Positions 1 to 4,635 of a DNA stretch of 8,411 nt are shown here, in pieces. The translations under genes and the position numbers were made by a program. The notes under the pieces were generated by a model that saw only the letters and a program-made list of their open reading frames with translations, ran no database searches and was not told where the DNA came from. This DNA comes from CAZPCZ01 sp964585225 (GTDB taxonomy: Bacteria > Patescibacteriota > Patescibacteriia > JACPHY01), in contig CAZPCZ010000062.1 of assembly GCA_964585225.1 (NCBI GenBank), positions 1-8,411 of the forward strand. The letters run 5' to 3'. Positions within the stretch are counted from its first letter, which is position 1. Every line of letters starts with the position of its first letter.

Positions 1-36
1 TGTATTCACCACCATTTCCTGATTATTTCGTTGAGA

Positions 37-741
37 TCACGCAGGATCTAGGTAGTATATCCCGAATCCGAGGAGTGCGAGGAGGACGACCGTACGCCAA
101 GCACCGACGGTGATGCGTTGGAGAAGCTTCCGGCCGAGGAGGGTGCCGACAACCGCCGCAATGAGCACCGGGATGAGTACGCGCGGCTGGACGTCAGCGG
201 TGGAACGGAGGAGGTACGTCGCGTTCCGGCTGAGGTCGGTCATGATCGCGATCGCGGCGCCGGTGCCAATGTACACCTCGCGCGGGAGCTGGAACGTGAG
301 GAGGACGACGCCGCGCAGCGCTCCGCCGACGCCGGTGAGCCCGGCGAGCCCGCCAGCGACCGCGCCAGCCACAGCCGCAGTCGTCGCCCTCGCCGGAAGC
401 CGCAAAGATTCAGCGCGCCACTCGATGATCGATGCGAGGATGAGGACCGCACCGATGAGACGCCGGAGCACGGCGGTCGAGAGGTCACCGAGGAACCACG
501 CACCGACCGCAGTGGCGACGACGCTCGGGATCCCGAACGTGAGCGCGAGGCGCCAGTTGATGGTCCGTCGGAAGATTCCGCCCTTCGCGAGGTTCCCAAC
601 GAAGTGGAAGAGTGCGGTCACAACGACCGCCTCGCGCGCCGGCAGTGCGAGGAGCGCGAACGGGAGGAAGAGTGTCGCTGCGCCAAAGCCGGTGATCGTC
701 GCCGCGAGCTCTGCGCCAAACGCGGCAATGGGCAGCCACAT
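37..741 (-). CDS. TauE/SafE-family membrane transporter (putative sulfite/sulphur-anion exporter)
   Basis: A 234-residue, very hydrophobic protein with about seven or eight predicted membrane segments. It has the two-fold repeated organisation of TauE/SafE proteins. A glycine-rich motif GFGAATLFLP (residues 18-27) lies in the first half and a matching GLAGLTGVGGALRG (131-143) in the second half. Length is close to the usual 240-260. Family members are assigned to export of sulfite or other organosulphur anions across the inner membrane, but substrates are rarely proven. It is the last gene of the oxidant-defence group, 17 bases after the glutaredoxin stop. The ATG at 741 is preceded by TAAGGAG, but that Shine-Dalgarno lies in a strong hairpin (747-772), so translation is probably coupled to glutaredoxin translation. 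The family call is firm. The substrate is inference. Confidence 0.85.
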   Translation of the reverse strand: MWLPIAAFGAELAATITGFGAATLFLPFALLALPAREAVVVTALFHFVGNLAKGGIFRRTINWRLALTFGIPSVVATAVGAWFLGDLSTAVLRRLIGAVLILASIIEWRAESLRLPARATTAAVAGAVAGGLAGLTGVGGALRGVVLLTFQLPREVYIGTGAAIAIMTDLSRNATYLLRSTADVQPRVLIPVLIAAVVGTLLGRKLLQRITVGAWRTVVLLALLGFGIYYLDPA

Positions 742-746
742 ACCAT

Positions 747-772
747 CGCTCGGGCTCCTTAGAGCCCGAGCG
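747..772 (-). promoter_or_regulatory. RBS-sequestering hairpin between glutaredoxin and TauE genes
   Basis: Bases 747-757 and 762-772 are perfect inverted repeats of 11 bp around a 4-base loop (758-761). In the minus-strand transcript the loop reads UAAG. It contains the glutaredoxin stop codon (759-761) and begins the TAAGGAG Shine-Dalgarno of the transporter gene, whose last bases are in the 3' arm. No U-tract follows, so an ordinary intrinsic terminator is unlikely. The layout suggests that the transporter RBS is masked until a ribosome finishing glutaredoxin opens the stem. Confidence 0.6.
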
Positions 773-1001
773 CGGCGTTGATCTTCGGCTTGTCGAACCC
801 CACGATGATGGTTCCGCCGATATCAATGACCGGCACGCCCATCTGGCCGGACTTCTTGATCATCTCGTCCGCCTTTGCGGGATCTGCAGCGACGTCAATG
901 TCCGAGTACGCGAGGTTCTTCGACTTGAAGTACTCCTTCGCCATCTTGCAGTACGGGCAGGTTGGGGTGGAGTAGATGGTGATTGAGGGCGTAGCGGACA
1001 T
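759..1001 (-). CDS. Glutaredoxin (CPYC type)
   Basis: An 80-residue thioredoxin-fold protein. Visible are the N-terminal strand ITIYSTPTCPYC with the dithiol active site C15-P-Y-C18, the cis-proline motif GVPVIDIGG (P57) and the end motif VGFDKPKI. This matches short bacterial glutaredoxins of the YruB/NrdH-like size class. It would reduce disulfides or mixed thiols in the cytoplasm, and some relatives carry Fe-S clusters. I chose the ATG at 1001 because the conserved strand starts six residues later. An in-frame ATG at 1040, with GAGGAAG just upstream, would add 13 residues and overlap the preceding gene by 17 bases. No good Shine-Dalgarno precedes 1001, so the start is open. It lies between the YHS-like gene and the transporter and is probably co-transcribed with SOD and peroxiredoxin. 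Confidence 0.9.
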   Translation of the reverse strand: MSATPSITIYSTPTCPYCKMAKEYFKSKNLAYSDIDVAADPAKADEMIKKSGQMGVPVIDIGGTIIVGFDKPKINAALGL

Positions 1002-1023
1002 AGAGGCGTAGAGGAGTAACGAA

Positions 1024-1230
1024 TTATTCGCCGTTTTCATCTTCCTCGTCCATCCTTGCAAATTTTTCTGGTTCTGTCTCGAATGCGCCGATGCACTCCG
1101 GGGAACAGAACGAGTAGTACTCGCCGGTGAACTCCTTCGTAATCGATGCTTTCGTCGCGCTGAACCCGACGCCGCACACGCAGCACTTCTTTGGGGCCGA
1201 GGCGATGTACTTCTCGTACGGGTCGGCCAT
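1024..1230 (-). CDS. Small YHS/TRASH-like four-cysteine metal-binding protein
   Basis: A 68-residue protein with a CxxC-type pair (C16/C17 and C19 in KKCCVCGVGF) and a second pair in YSFCSPECIGAF (C42, C46). An aromatic and acidic stretch EPEKFAR follows, then a very acidic tail. The order CxxCG, then F-C-x3-C, then F-x-EPEKF resembles YHS/TRASH domains, which bind zinc, copper or iron, often next to metal or redox proteins. No enzyme motif is present. The gene starts 3 bases after the peroxiredoxin stop (1234-1236) and ends 22 bases before glutaredoxin, so it belongs to the same transcript. A metallochaperone or sensor role is inference, and a plain zinc-ribbon protein is the alternative. 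Confidence 0.75.
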   Translation of the reverse strand: MADPYEKYIASAPKKCCVCGVGFSATKASITKEFTGEYYSFCSPECIGAFETEPEKFARMDEEDENGE

Positions 1231-1233
1231 ATC

Positions 1234-1764
1234 TCAGGCTTTGCCAAGCGTCTTGGTCCCTGGTTTCCAATTGATTGGGCACAGCTCGCCGGATTGCAGC
1301 GCCTTGAGCACGCGGAGCGTTTCGTCCACCGATCGCCCGACACTGCCGGCGCTCACGAGCGCGTACCGGACGATGCCATCCGGATCGATGAGGAAGAGGC
1401 CGCGCTCCGCCTTCCCATCCGTTTCATTATACACGTCGTACGCAGTTGATACCGCGTGCGTTGTGTCCGCGAGCACGGGGTAGTCAACCTCGGCGAGGTC
1501 CCGCTCGAACCACGCCTTGTGGCTCCACTCAGAGTCGGTTGATGCCGCGAGGATCTCCGCATTGAGCTTCCGGAACTCCGCCTCCTGCTGCCCGAACCCC
1601 CGAATCTCCGTCGGACAGACGAAAGTGAAATCGCGCGGGTAGAAGAACAGCACAACCCACTTCCCCGCGTAGTCCTTGAGCGACACATGCCGAAACCCCT
1701 CGTGCCCCTTCTGGTACGCGGTCACGTGCTCGAACGATGGCGCGGATTGACCGATGTGAAGCAT
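1234..1764 (-). CDS. Typical 2-Cys peroxiredoxin (AhpC/Prx1 type)
   Basis: A 176-residue peroxidase that reduces hydrogen peroxide and organic peroxides using two cysteines. The peroxidatic site is PRDFTFVCPTE, with P43, T47 and C50 forming the family PxxxTxxC signature. The resolving cysteine C162 is in GELCPINWKPG near the C-terminus, as in dimeric typical 2-Cys enzymes. The motifs GGLG and YF, which make eukaryotic enzymes easily over-oxidised, are absent, so it should be a robust bacterial type. Length is normal to slightly short. It follows SOD by 40 bases filled with a heptamer repeat and has no clear Shine-Dalgarno, its ATG being preceded by AGCTCTCT. The SOD-to-peroxiredoxin order is functionally sensible, since the SOD product is its substrate. 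The reductant could be the glutaredoxin two genes on, but that is inference. Confidence 0.95.
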   Translation of the reverse strand: MLHIGQSAPSFEHVTAYQKGHEGFRHVSLKDYAGKWVVLFFYPRDFTFVCPTEIRGFGQQEAEFRKLNAEILAASTDSEWSHKAWFERDLAEVDYPVLADTTHAVSTAYDVYNETDGKAERGLFLIDPDGIVRYALVSAGSVGRSVDETLRVLKALQSGELCPINWKPGTKTLGKA

Positions 1765-1768
1765 AGAG

Positions 1769-1800
1769 AGCTACAGGCTGACAGCTCCAAGCTGCAAGCT
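1769..1800. repeat. Period-7 AGCT tandem repeat in the sod-prx spacer
   Basis: AGCT (or the variant GGCT) begins at 1769, 1776, 1783, 1790 and 1797, exactly seven bases apart. On the minus strand the heptamers read AGCTTGC, AGCTTGG, AGCTGTC, AGCCTGT and AGCTCTC. The array fills most of the 40-base gap between the SOD stop and the peroxiredoxin start and replaces any recognisable ribosome binding site. It resembles the short tandemly repeated heptanucleotide (STRR) class described in filamentous cyanobacteria, though the sequence differs. Confidence 0.7.
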
Positions 1801-1804
1801 CGAG

Positions 1805-2455
1805 TTACCGGACGATTCCGTTCGCACGTTCGTATACGATGTTTGCGGCTTCCCAATTGAGATTCTTCCAGAAATCTTCGATGTACTTCTTGCGGTCGGA
1901 ACCGTAGTCCATGAAGTAGGCGTGCTCGTAGACGTCGAGGACGATGATGGGGATGGCACCCCAGACACCGCCTTGGTTGTGCGCGTCGGCGCCGTAGATC
2001 TTCAGCCGTCCCGCGTGGGTATCCCATGCGAGCACAACCCAACCGCGCACTGCCATGCCGGTGGCGGAAAAAAAGTTGATGAACTTCTCGAGCGAACCGT
2101 ACTTCTCCAGCAGCGCATCAACGAGCGGCCCGCGCATCTGCCCTGAGCTTGTCGAAGGGTCTCCCCCGAGCACGTTGAAGTAGTACTCGTGGAGGTACAC
2201 CCCGTTTGCCGCGAACGTCTCCCCGTCGCGGAGTGCACGGAGCTCCGAGTACGTCTGGTTGGCCTCTGCGAGACCCACGCCGGACGCGCTCATTTCCATG
2301 AGCTTCGCAGAAACCTCCTTCAGCTTATTCACATACCCCACGTACAGCTTGTCGTGGTGAATCGCTATCGCCTTATCGGAGATGCCGATGAGCGATTTCT
2401 TGAATGGCAACGGTTTCGGCTCGTACTGGGCGGATGATGGCATATGATCACGCAT
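1805..2455 (-). CDS. Iron/manganese superoxide dismutase
   Basis: Cytoplasmic Fe/Mn SOD of 216 residues from the ATG at 2455. It converts superoxide to peroxide and oxygen. The four metal ligands are visible: H33 (AIHHDKLYVGYV), H89 (YLHEYYF), D174 and H178 (LDVYEHAYF), with FWKNLNWE near the end. The second helix has KLYVGYV where many SODs have the HHxxYV pattern, so it is a divergent subgroup. Metal preference cannot be decided; AHNQGG lies where Mn enzymes carry their outer-sphere glutamine. Residues 99-106 (DPSTSSGQ) are an insertion encoded by a dispersed-repeat-like element. I chose the ATG at 2455 because it overlaps the upstream stop as TGATG, suggesting translational coupling. A GTG at 2458 or an ATG at 2443 is possible. 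There is no signal peptide. Confidence 0.93.
   Translation of the reverse strand: MRDHMPSSAQYEPKPLPFKKSLIGISDKAIAIHHDKLYVGYVNKLKEVSAKLMEMSASGVGLAEANQTYSELRALRDGETFAANGVYLHEYYFNVLGGDPSTSSGQMRGPLVDALLEKYGSLEKFINFFSATGMAVRGWVVLAWDTHAGRLKIYGADAHNQGGVWGAIPIIVLDVYEHAYFMDYGSDRKKYIEDFWKNLNWEAANIVYERANGIVR
2141..2159 (-). repeat. 19-bp dispersed-repeat-like element inserted in frame in the SOD gene
   Basis: The plus-strand sequence CCCTGAGCTTGTCGAAGGG begins and ends with complementary CCCT/AGGG. Read on the minus strand within the SOD frame, it and its flanks encode DPSTSSGQ. These eight residues interrupt the usual GG-to-GPL loop after the second metal ligand. I recall this 19-mer as a short repeat seen in many environmental bacterial genomes. 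That recollection is not something this window can prove, because only one copy is present. Confidence 0.6.
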
Positions 2456-2721
2456 CACACAAGCGAGGAATTGTTCTTGCGTTGCAGCACACCAGTAAGA
2501 CGGTCTCGAAAAGTATCAGGGAAATAATCGAGGAGCGATTGACGCTCATGCTCTGTTCCCACATCGTATTTTCTCATGAGCTGCAAGAGTTCAGTCATAA
2601 ATTGTTCAGCCATTGCATAGTCACCGTTTCGCGTGGCAACTTCGCTCGAGAGGTATCGTCGAAATACCGTTTCGTACTGCGCGAGATCTTCCCGCATCTC
2701 TTGAATCACTGGTGTACCCAT
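2455..2721 (-). CDS. Unrecognised small helical protein (88 aa)
   Basis: Residues from MGTPVIQEM onward form an 88-residue, largely helical, charged protein (for example EDLAQYETVFRRYLSSEV and MAEQFMTELLQLMRKYDVG) ending in KNNSSLV. I recognise no family. The open frame runs back to 3054, but the upstream part is Arg/Ser/Cys-rich and antisense-like and overlaps a better gene in another frame. The ATG at 2721, 16 bases after the preceding stop, is therefore the sensible start. It has only a weak ribosome site (GTGAG). Its TGA overlaps the SOD ATG as TGATG, which supports it being translated and coupled to SOD. Its role is unknown. Confidence 0.6.
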   Translation of the reverse strand: MGTPVIQEMREDLAQYETVFRRYLSSEVATRNGDYAMAEQFMTELLQLMRKYDVGTEHERQSLLDYFPDTFRDRLTGVLQRKNNSSLV

Positions 2722-2737
2722 ACGATAGCTCACATTA

Positions 2738-3133
2738 CTATGTGCGATCCTGTGCTGGGTGAACCATCCGCACAATGTGCTGGAGTTCATGGGCGGGAAG
2801 CACGCGATGTCGTCCAAGTGCATCAATGAGGAGCAAGAACCCTTTGCGCAGGAGCACAATTTCACCGCGAATATCTGCGACTTTCTCATCGAGGTACGTC
2901 TTGAGTTCGTGGCGATGCTTCGCCAACGATTCATCGAGCATCGTCGTGAACGATGGCAAAAGCACCTCCTCCGTAAATTGACCAAGTATGAGCGGCAGAC
3001 GAGCATCGAGGCGCTCGTCAATGATCTTTGGAACCCGCTCGTCAATTGCCTCATGGATATCCTTCTTCACCTCTTTTCGAAACTCTTTGAAGGTTTCCTT
3101 GATATCTTCTTTTGTGATCGGTTCACCTGCCAT
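2738..3133 (-). CDS. Unrecognised coiled-coil-like protein (131 aa)
   Basis: A 131-residue soluble, highly charged protein. The first 45 residues (TKEDIKETFKEFRKEVKKD, then repeated DER near 31-41) and residues 65-95 look like amphipathic helices or a coiled coil. The C-terminal part, LLIDALGRHRVLPAHELQHI, is more compact and ends in HPAQDRT. There are no cysteines, membrane segments or enzyme motifs. Its ATG is only 2 bases after the ferredoxin stop (TAG GT ATG), so it is probably translated with ferredoxin. Its stop is 16 bases before the next small gene. I do not recognise a family. The tight packing argues for a functional protein over a chance frame. Confidence 0.65.
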   Translation of the reverse strand: MAGEPITKEDIKETFKEFRKEVKKDIHEAIDERVPKIIDERLDARLPLILGQFTEEVLLPSFTTMLDESLAKHRHELKTYLDEKVADIRGEIVLLRKGFLLLIDALGRHRVLPAHELQHIVRMVHPAQDRT

Positions 3134-3135
3134 AC

Positions 3136-3381
3136 CTAGGATTCGGGATACAACTGATTCCCCTCCTCATCATACACGAAAATGGCCTTCGTGGGGCAGC
3201 TTTTGGCTGCCATGATGACCGTCTCCACATCCGCCCACGCGGATTCGCTCCCGGGCACGATGACGGCCTTGTTCTCCTCGTCGAGCTGGAACACGCCGGG
3301 CATGATCGTCACGCACGACGCGGCACCGATGCAGAGGTCACGGTCGATGACGATTTTGCCGATGCGAGGGGTCGCGGACAT
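3136..3381 (-). CDS. Small ferredoxin with a C-x2-A-x2-C...CP motif (probably [3Fe-4S])
   Basis: An 81-residue single-cluster ferredoxin carrying electrons in the cytoplasm. The pattern is typical: VIDRDLCIGAASCV, then MPGVFQLDEENKAVIV, then AAKSCPTKAIFVYDEEGNQLYP. Ligands are C17, C23 and C62 (followed by P63). The position of the usual second cysteine is A20. In Streptomyces P450-partner ferredoxins that C-x2-A-x2-C spacing goes with a [3Fe-4S] cluster. The alternative is a [4Fe-4S] cluster with a non-cysteine ligand. The gene begins 6 bases after the stop of a truncated HEPN remnant and is followed by two unrecognised genes. It may receive its cluster from the Isc/Nfu system upstream or supply electrons for cluster assembly. 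Both roles are inference. Confidence 0.92.
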   Translation of the reverse strand: MSATPRIGKIVIDRDLCIGAASCVTIMPGVFQLDEENKAVIVPGSESAWADVETVIMAAKSCPTKAIFVYDEEGNQLYPES

Positions 3382-3387
3382 ACCGCG

Positions 3388-3522
3388 CTACAGTACTCCC
3401 AACGCATGGAAACACGCCATGGATGGGTACGTGCGCTCGTCGCGTACGAGCATAGCGGTTTCCAGATCCTCATTACCTTTCCGAAACCATCCGCCCGCGA
3501 GGTTATGGTAGTCAGGCGGCAT
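3388..3522 (-). pseudogene. hepT: Truncated HEPN-domain (HepT-like) remnant
   Basis: A 44-codon frame starts at the ATG at 3522, overlaps the end of the nucleotidyltransferase gene by 11 bases and ends at TAG (3388-3390). It begins DYHNLAGGWFRKGNEDLETA and continues to ACFHALGVL. This closely follows the start of HEPN proteins: Y-N-L-A, then W-x-R-K-x-x-E-D-L, then A-C-F-H-A. Full HEPN domains are about 110-130 residues, and the later helices with the R-x4-6-H RNase motif are missing. What remains cannot be an active HEPN nuclease. A good ribosome site (GAGGGG) precedes the ATG. The loss looks like a deletion or a stop, with ferredoxin starting 6 bases later. A short peptide may still be made. 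Confidence 0.7.
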
Positions 3523-3841
3523 AGAGGACTGTCCCCTCATTCATGATACGACGGATGAAGAAATCGCCTCTCGCAATACGATCCTCAACTTCCTCTGGCG
3601 TGTAGACGAGCGCATCCCACGCCATCGGCGCGCGGTCGAGCAAACGATCGATGTCCGTCGTCCGAAGGTGCTTCGGCTTCCGTAGTCCCGACTTCACGAT
3701 GAAGAGATCGAGGTCGCTCTCTGAAGTCGGATGCCCCCACGCATACGAGCCGAAGAGGATGATCTTCTCCGGCTGGAACTCTCGCGCGATCTTCTTTACG
3801 ATCGCGCGGATGCGATGATCGACGGAACGCGGTTGGCTCAT
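3512..3841 (-). CDS. mntA: MntA-type minimal nucleotidyltransferase
   Basis: A 109-residue protein of the DNA-polymerase-beta-like nucleotidyltransferase fold. The catalytic signature GS-x10-DxD is exact: G31 S32, then D43 and D45 in ESDLDLFIV. A third carboxylate is likely D76 in AWDALVYTPEE. Proteins of this size with this motif are usually MntA antitoxins that transfer AMP onto a HEPN toxin, HepT, encoded next to them. Here the next frame overlaps by 11 bases and is HEPN-like, but it is broken after about 40 residues. The nucleotidyltransferase itself has all catalytic residues and looks intact. It may now be an orphan, or act on another HEPN protein elsewhere. The ATG at 3841 lacks a strong Shine-Dalgarno. 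Confidence 0.87.
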   Translation of the reverse strand: MSQPRSVDHRIRAIVKKIAREFQPEKIILFGSYAWGHPTSESDLDLFIVKSGLRKPKHLRTTDIDRLLDRAPMAWDALVYTPEEVEDRIARGDFFIRRIMNEGTVLYAA

Positions 3842-3892
3842 ACTCGGCGCGCGTGCACAACTATCGTGTGGGACCGGTGGGTCATTTTTTGC

Positions 3893-4201
3893 TCAAGCGC
3901 TCCTCAACACCTGTGATTGCGAGTCGGTATCCTCTCGCGTGGCCCACAGCCTCTCTCTCTCTGCTGCGGTGCCAGCCTTCCACTGCATGGCTGCAATAAT
4001 CTTATCGAGCTTATCTATCACCTTCGTAGATTGCTCAGCGCTAGGACCCGCTTTCGCGAGCAAGACATCGAGTGCCGCTGGGCCAGCCTCAAATAAGAAT
4101 AGTTCCTGTAGTCTGTCCAGGGAGTGTTCTGAGAGGGGACGCTCGCCAGCATCCCCGGATCGAGGTGCCTCTGCTCTGCTGTTCATACATGTGACCAACA
4201 T
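3893..4201 (-). CDS. Unrecognised small helical protein (about 102 aa)
   Basis: The open frame reaches back to a TTG at 4255, but the ATG at 4201 has GGAG 11 bases upstream and gives 102 residues. Another ATG at 4186 gives 97. The protein is Ala/Glu/Leu-rich and predicted mostly helical (HSLDRLQELFLFEAGP, LDVLLAKAGPSAEQ, VIDKLDKIIAAMQWKAG). It ends in a polar tail with SQSQVLRSA. There is no signal peptide or membrane segment, and no known motif. It follows the nfu hairpin by about 60 bases and precedes the nucleotidyltransferase by 51. It could be part of the same accessory insert as the MNT/HEPN pair. Coding status is likely but unproven. Confidence 0.5.
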   Translation of the reverse strand: MLVTCMNSRAEAPRSGDAGERPLSEHSLDRLQELFLFEAGPAALDVLLAKAGPSAEQSTKVIDKLDKIIAAMQWKAGTAAERERLWATREDTDSQSQVLRSA

Positions 4202-4261
4202 TACGAGTAAATCTCCGCGACCGCTGGAAAACACGACCTTTTGCCATCGTACCAACTACGG

Positions 4262-4282
4262 CGCCGCCCGCAATGGGCGGCG
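4262..4282 (-). terminator. Strong GC hairpin just after nfu (possible processing or termination site)
   Basis: CGCCGCCC (4262-4269) and GGGCGGCG (4275-4282) form a perfect 8-bp stem around a 5-base loop. The stem lies one base beyond the nfu stop (4284-4286). No U-run follows on the minus strand, so it is not a classical intrinsic terminator. It could pause polymerase, block 3' exonucleases to stabilise the isc message, or act with Rho. Confidence 0.4.
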
Positions 4283-4283
4283 T

Positions 4284-4526
4284 TCAGGTGTAGAAGACCT
4301 CCTTCACTTCCGGGCATCGTTCTCGAATCATCTTTTCGACTCCGAGGCCGAAGGTCATGGCGGACATCGGGCATCCGCGACAGGAGCCCTCGATCTTGAG
4401 CGTGATGTTCCCATCTGCGTCCACTTCGGCGAGCTGCGCGTTGCCCTCATGGGATTCCAAACTCGGCCGAACCTCGGCGAGGATGGCCTCAATTTTTTCA
4501 CGGATGGATTGCTGGAGATCGGACAT
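4284..4526 (-). CDS. Nfu-type Fe-S carrier (NifU C-terminal domain protein)
   Basis: An 80-residue stand-alone NifU C-terminal (Nfu) domain. It begins with an amphipathic helix, IREKIEAILAEVRPSLESHEG. It then has strands QLAEVDADGNITLKIEG and the cluster-binding GSCRGCPMSAMTFG with C49 and C52 (CxxC), and closes with a helix and ERCPEVKEVFYT. Two Nfu monomers usually share one [4Fe-4S] cluster through these cysteines and pass it to target proteins. The SHEGN stretch replaces the more common DGGD in the turn. I chose the ATG at 4526 (MSDLQQ). An in-frame ATG at 4541 adds five residues. The gene lies about 109 bases downstream of the scaffold, so the three-domain NifU layout is here split over two genes. 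Confidence 0.93.
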   Translation of the reverse strand: MSDLQQSIREKIEAILAEVRPSLESHEGNAQLAEVDADGNITLKIEGSCRGCPMSAMTFGLGVEKMIRERCPEVKEVFYT

Positions 4527-4541
4527 ATGCCGGAAGAACAT

Positions 4542-4630
4542 CCGAATGATCCGAATCCGGATTCGAATGCAACGAATACCTGCAACGCCCGTTCATTCGA
4601 AGTATTCGGATCCGCATTCGTAGATTCGAA
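4542..4630. repeat. ATTCG-rich inverted repeats in the iscU-nfu spacer
   Basis: The roughly 100-base gap between the scaffold stop and nfu holds many ATTCG/CGAAT words. CGAATCCGGATTCG (4552-4565) is a perfect 14-bp palindrome. The left arm CGAATGATCCGAAT (4543-4556) pairs with 4604-4620 except for a 3-base bulge. The spacing is not strictly seven bases. It may form RNA structure between the two genes. I see no gene in this spacer. Confidence 0.55.
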
Positions 4631-4635
4631 TGTTC

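Noticed and set aside
759..1343. A 194-residue frame extending glutaredoxin upstream
   Set aside because: The added part runs antisense-like through two other real genes and is low-complexity Arg/Ser. Glutaredoxin domains begin at the ATG at 1001 or 1040.
2455..3054. A 199-residue reading frame covering the region before SOD
   Set aside because: Its first about 110 residues are Arg/Ser/Cys-rich, as expected from an antisense-like shadow, and overlap a better helical protein in another frame. Only the last 88 codons from 2721 look real.
2455..3133. Programmed frameshift fusing the 131- and 88-residue proteins
   Set aside because: There is no slippery site or structure that I can identify. 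The second gene has its own ATG 16 bases after the first gene's stop.
759..3381. Shared N-terminus MSATP in ferredoxin and glutaredoxin as a signal or duplicated leader
   Set aside because: Only five residues match and the DNA differs at several positions. Coincidence is the simpler explanation.
3868..3892. Possible plus-strand terminator GGGACCGGTGGGTC followed by six Ts
   Set aside because: The stem is only about four base pairs and no plus-strand gene ends there.
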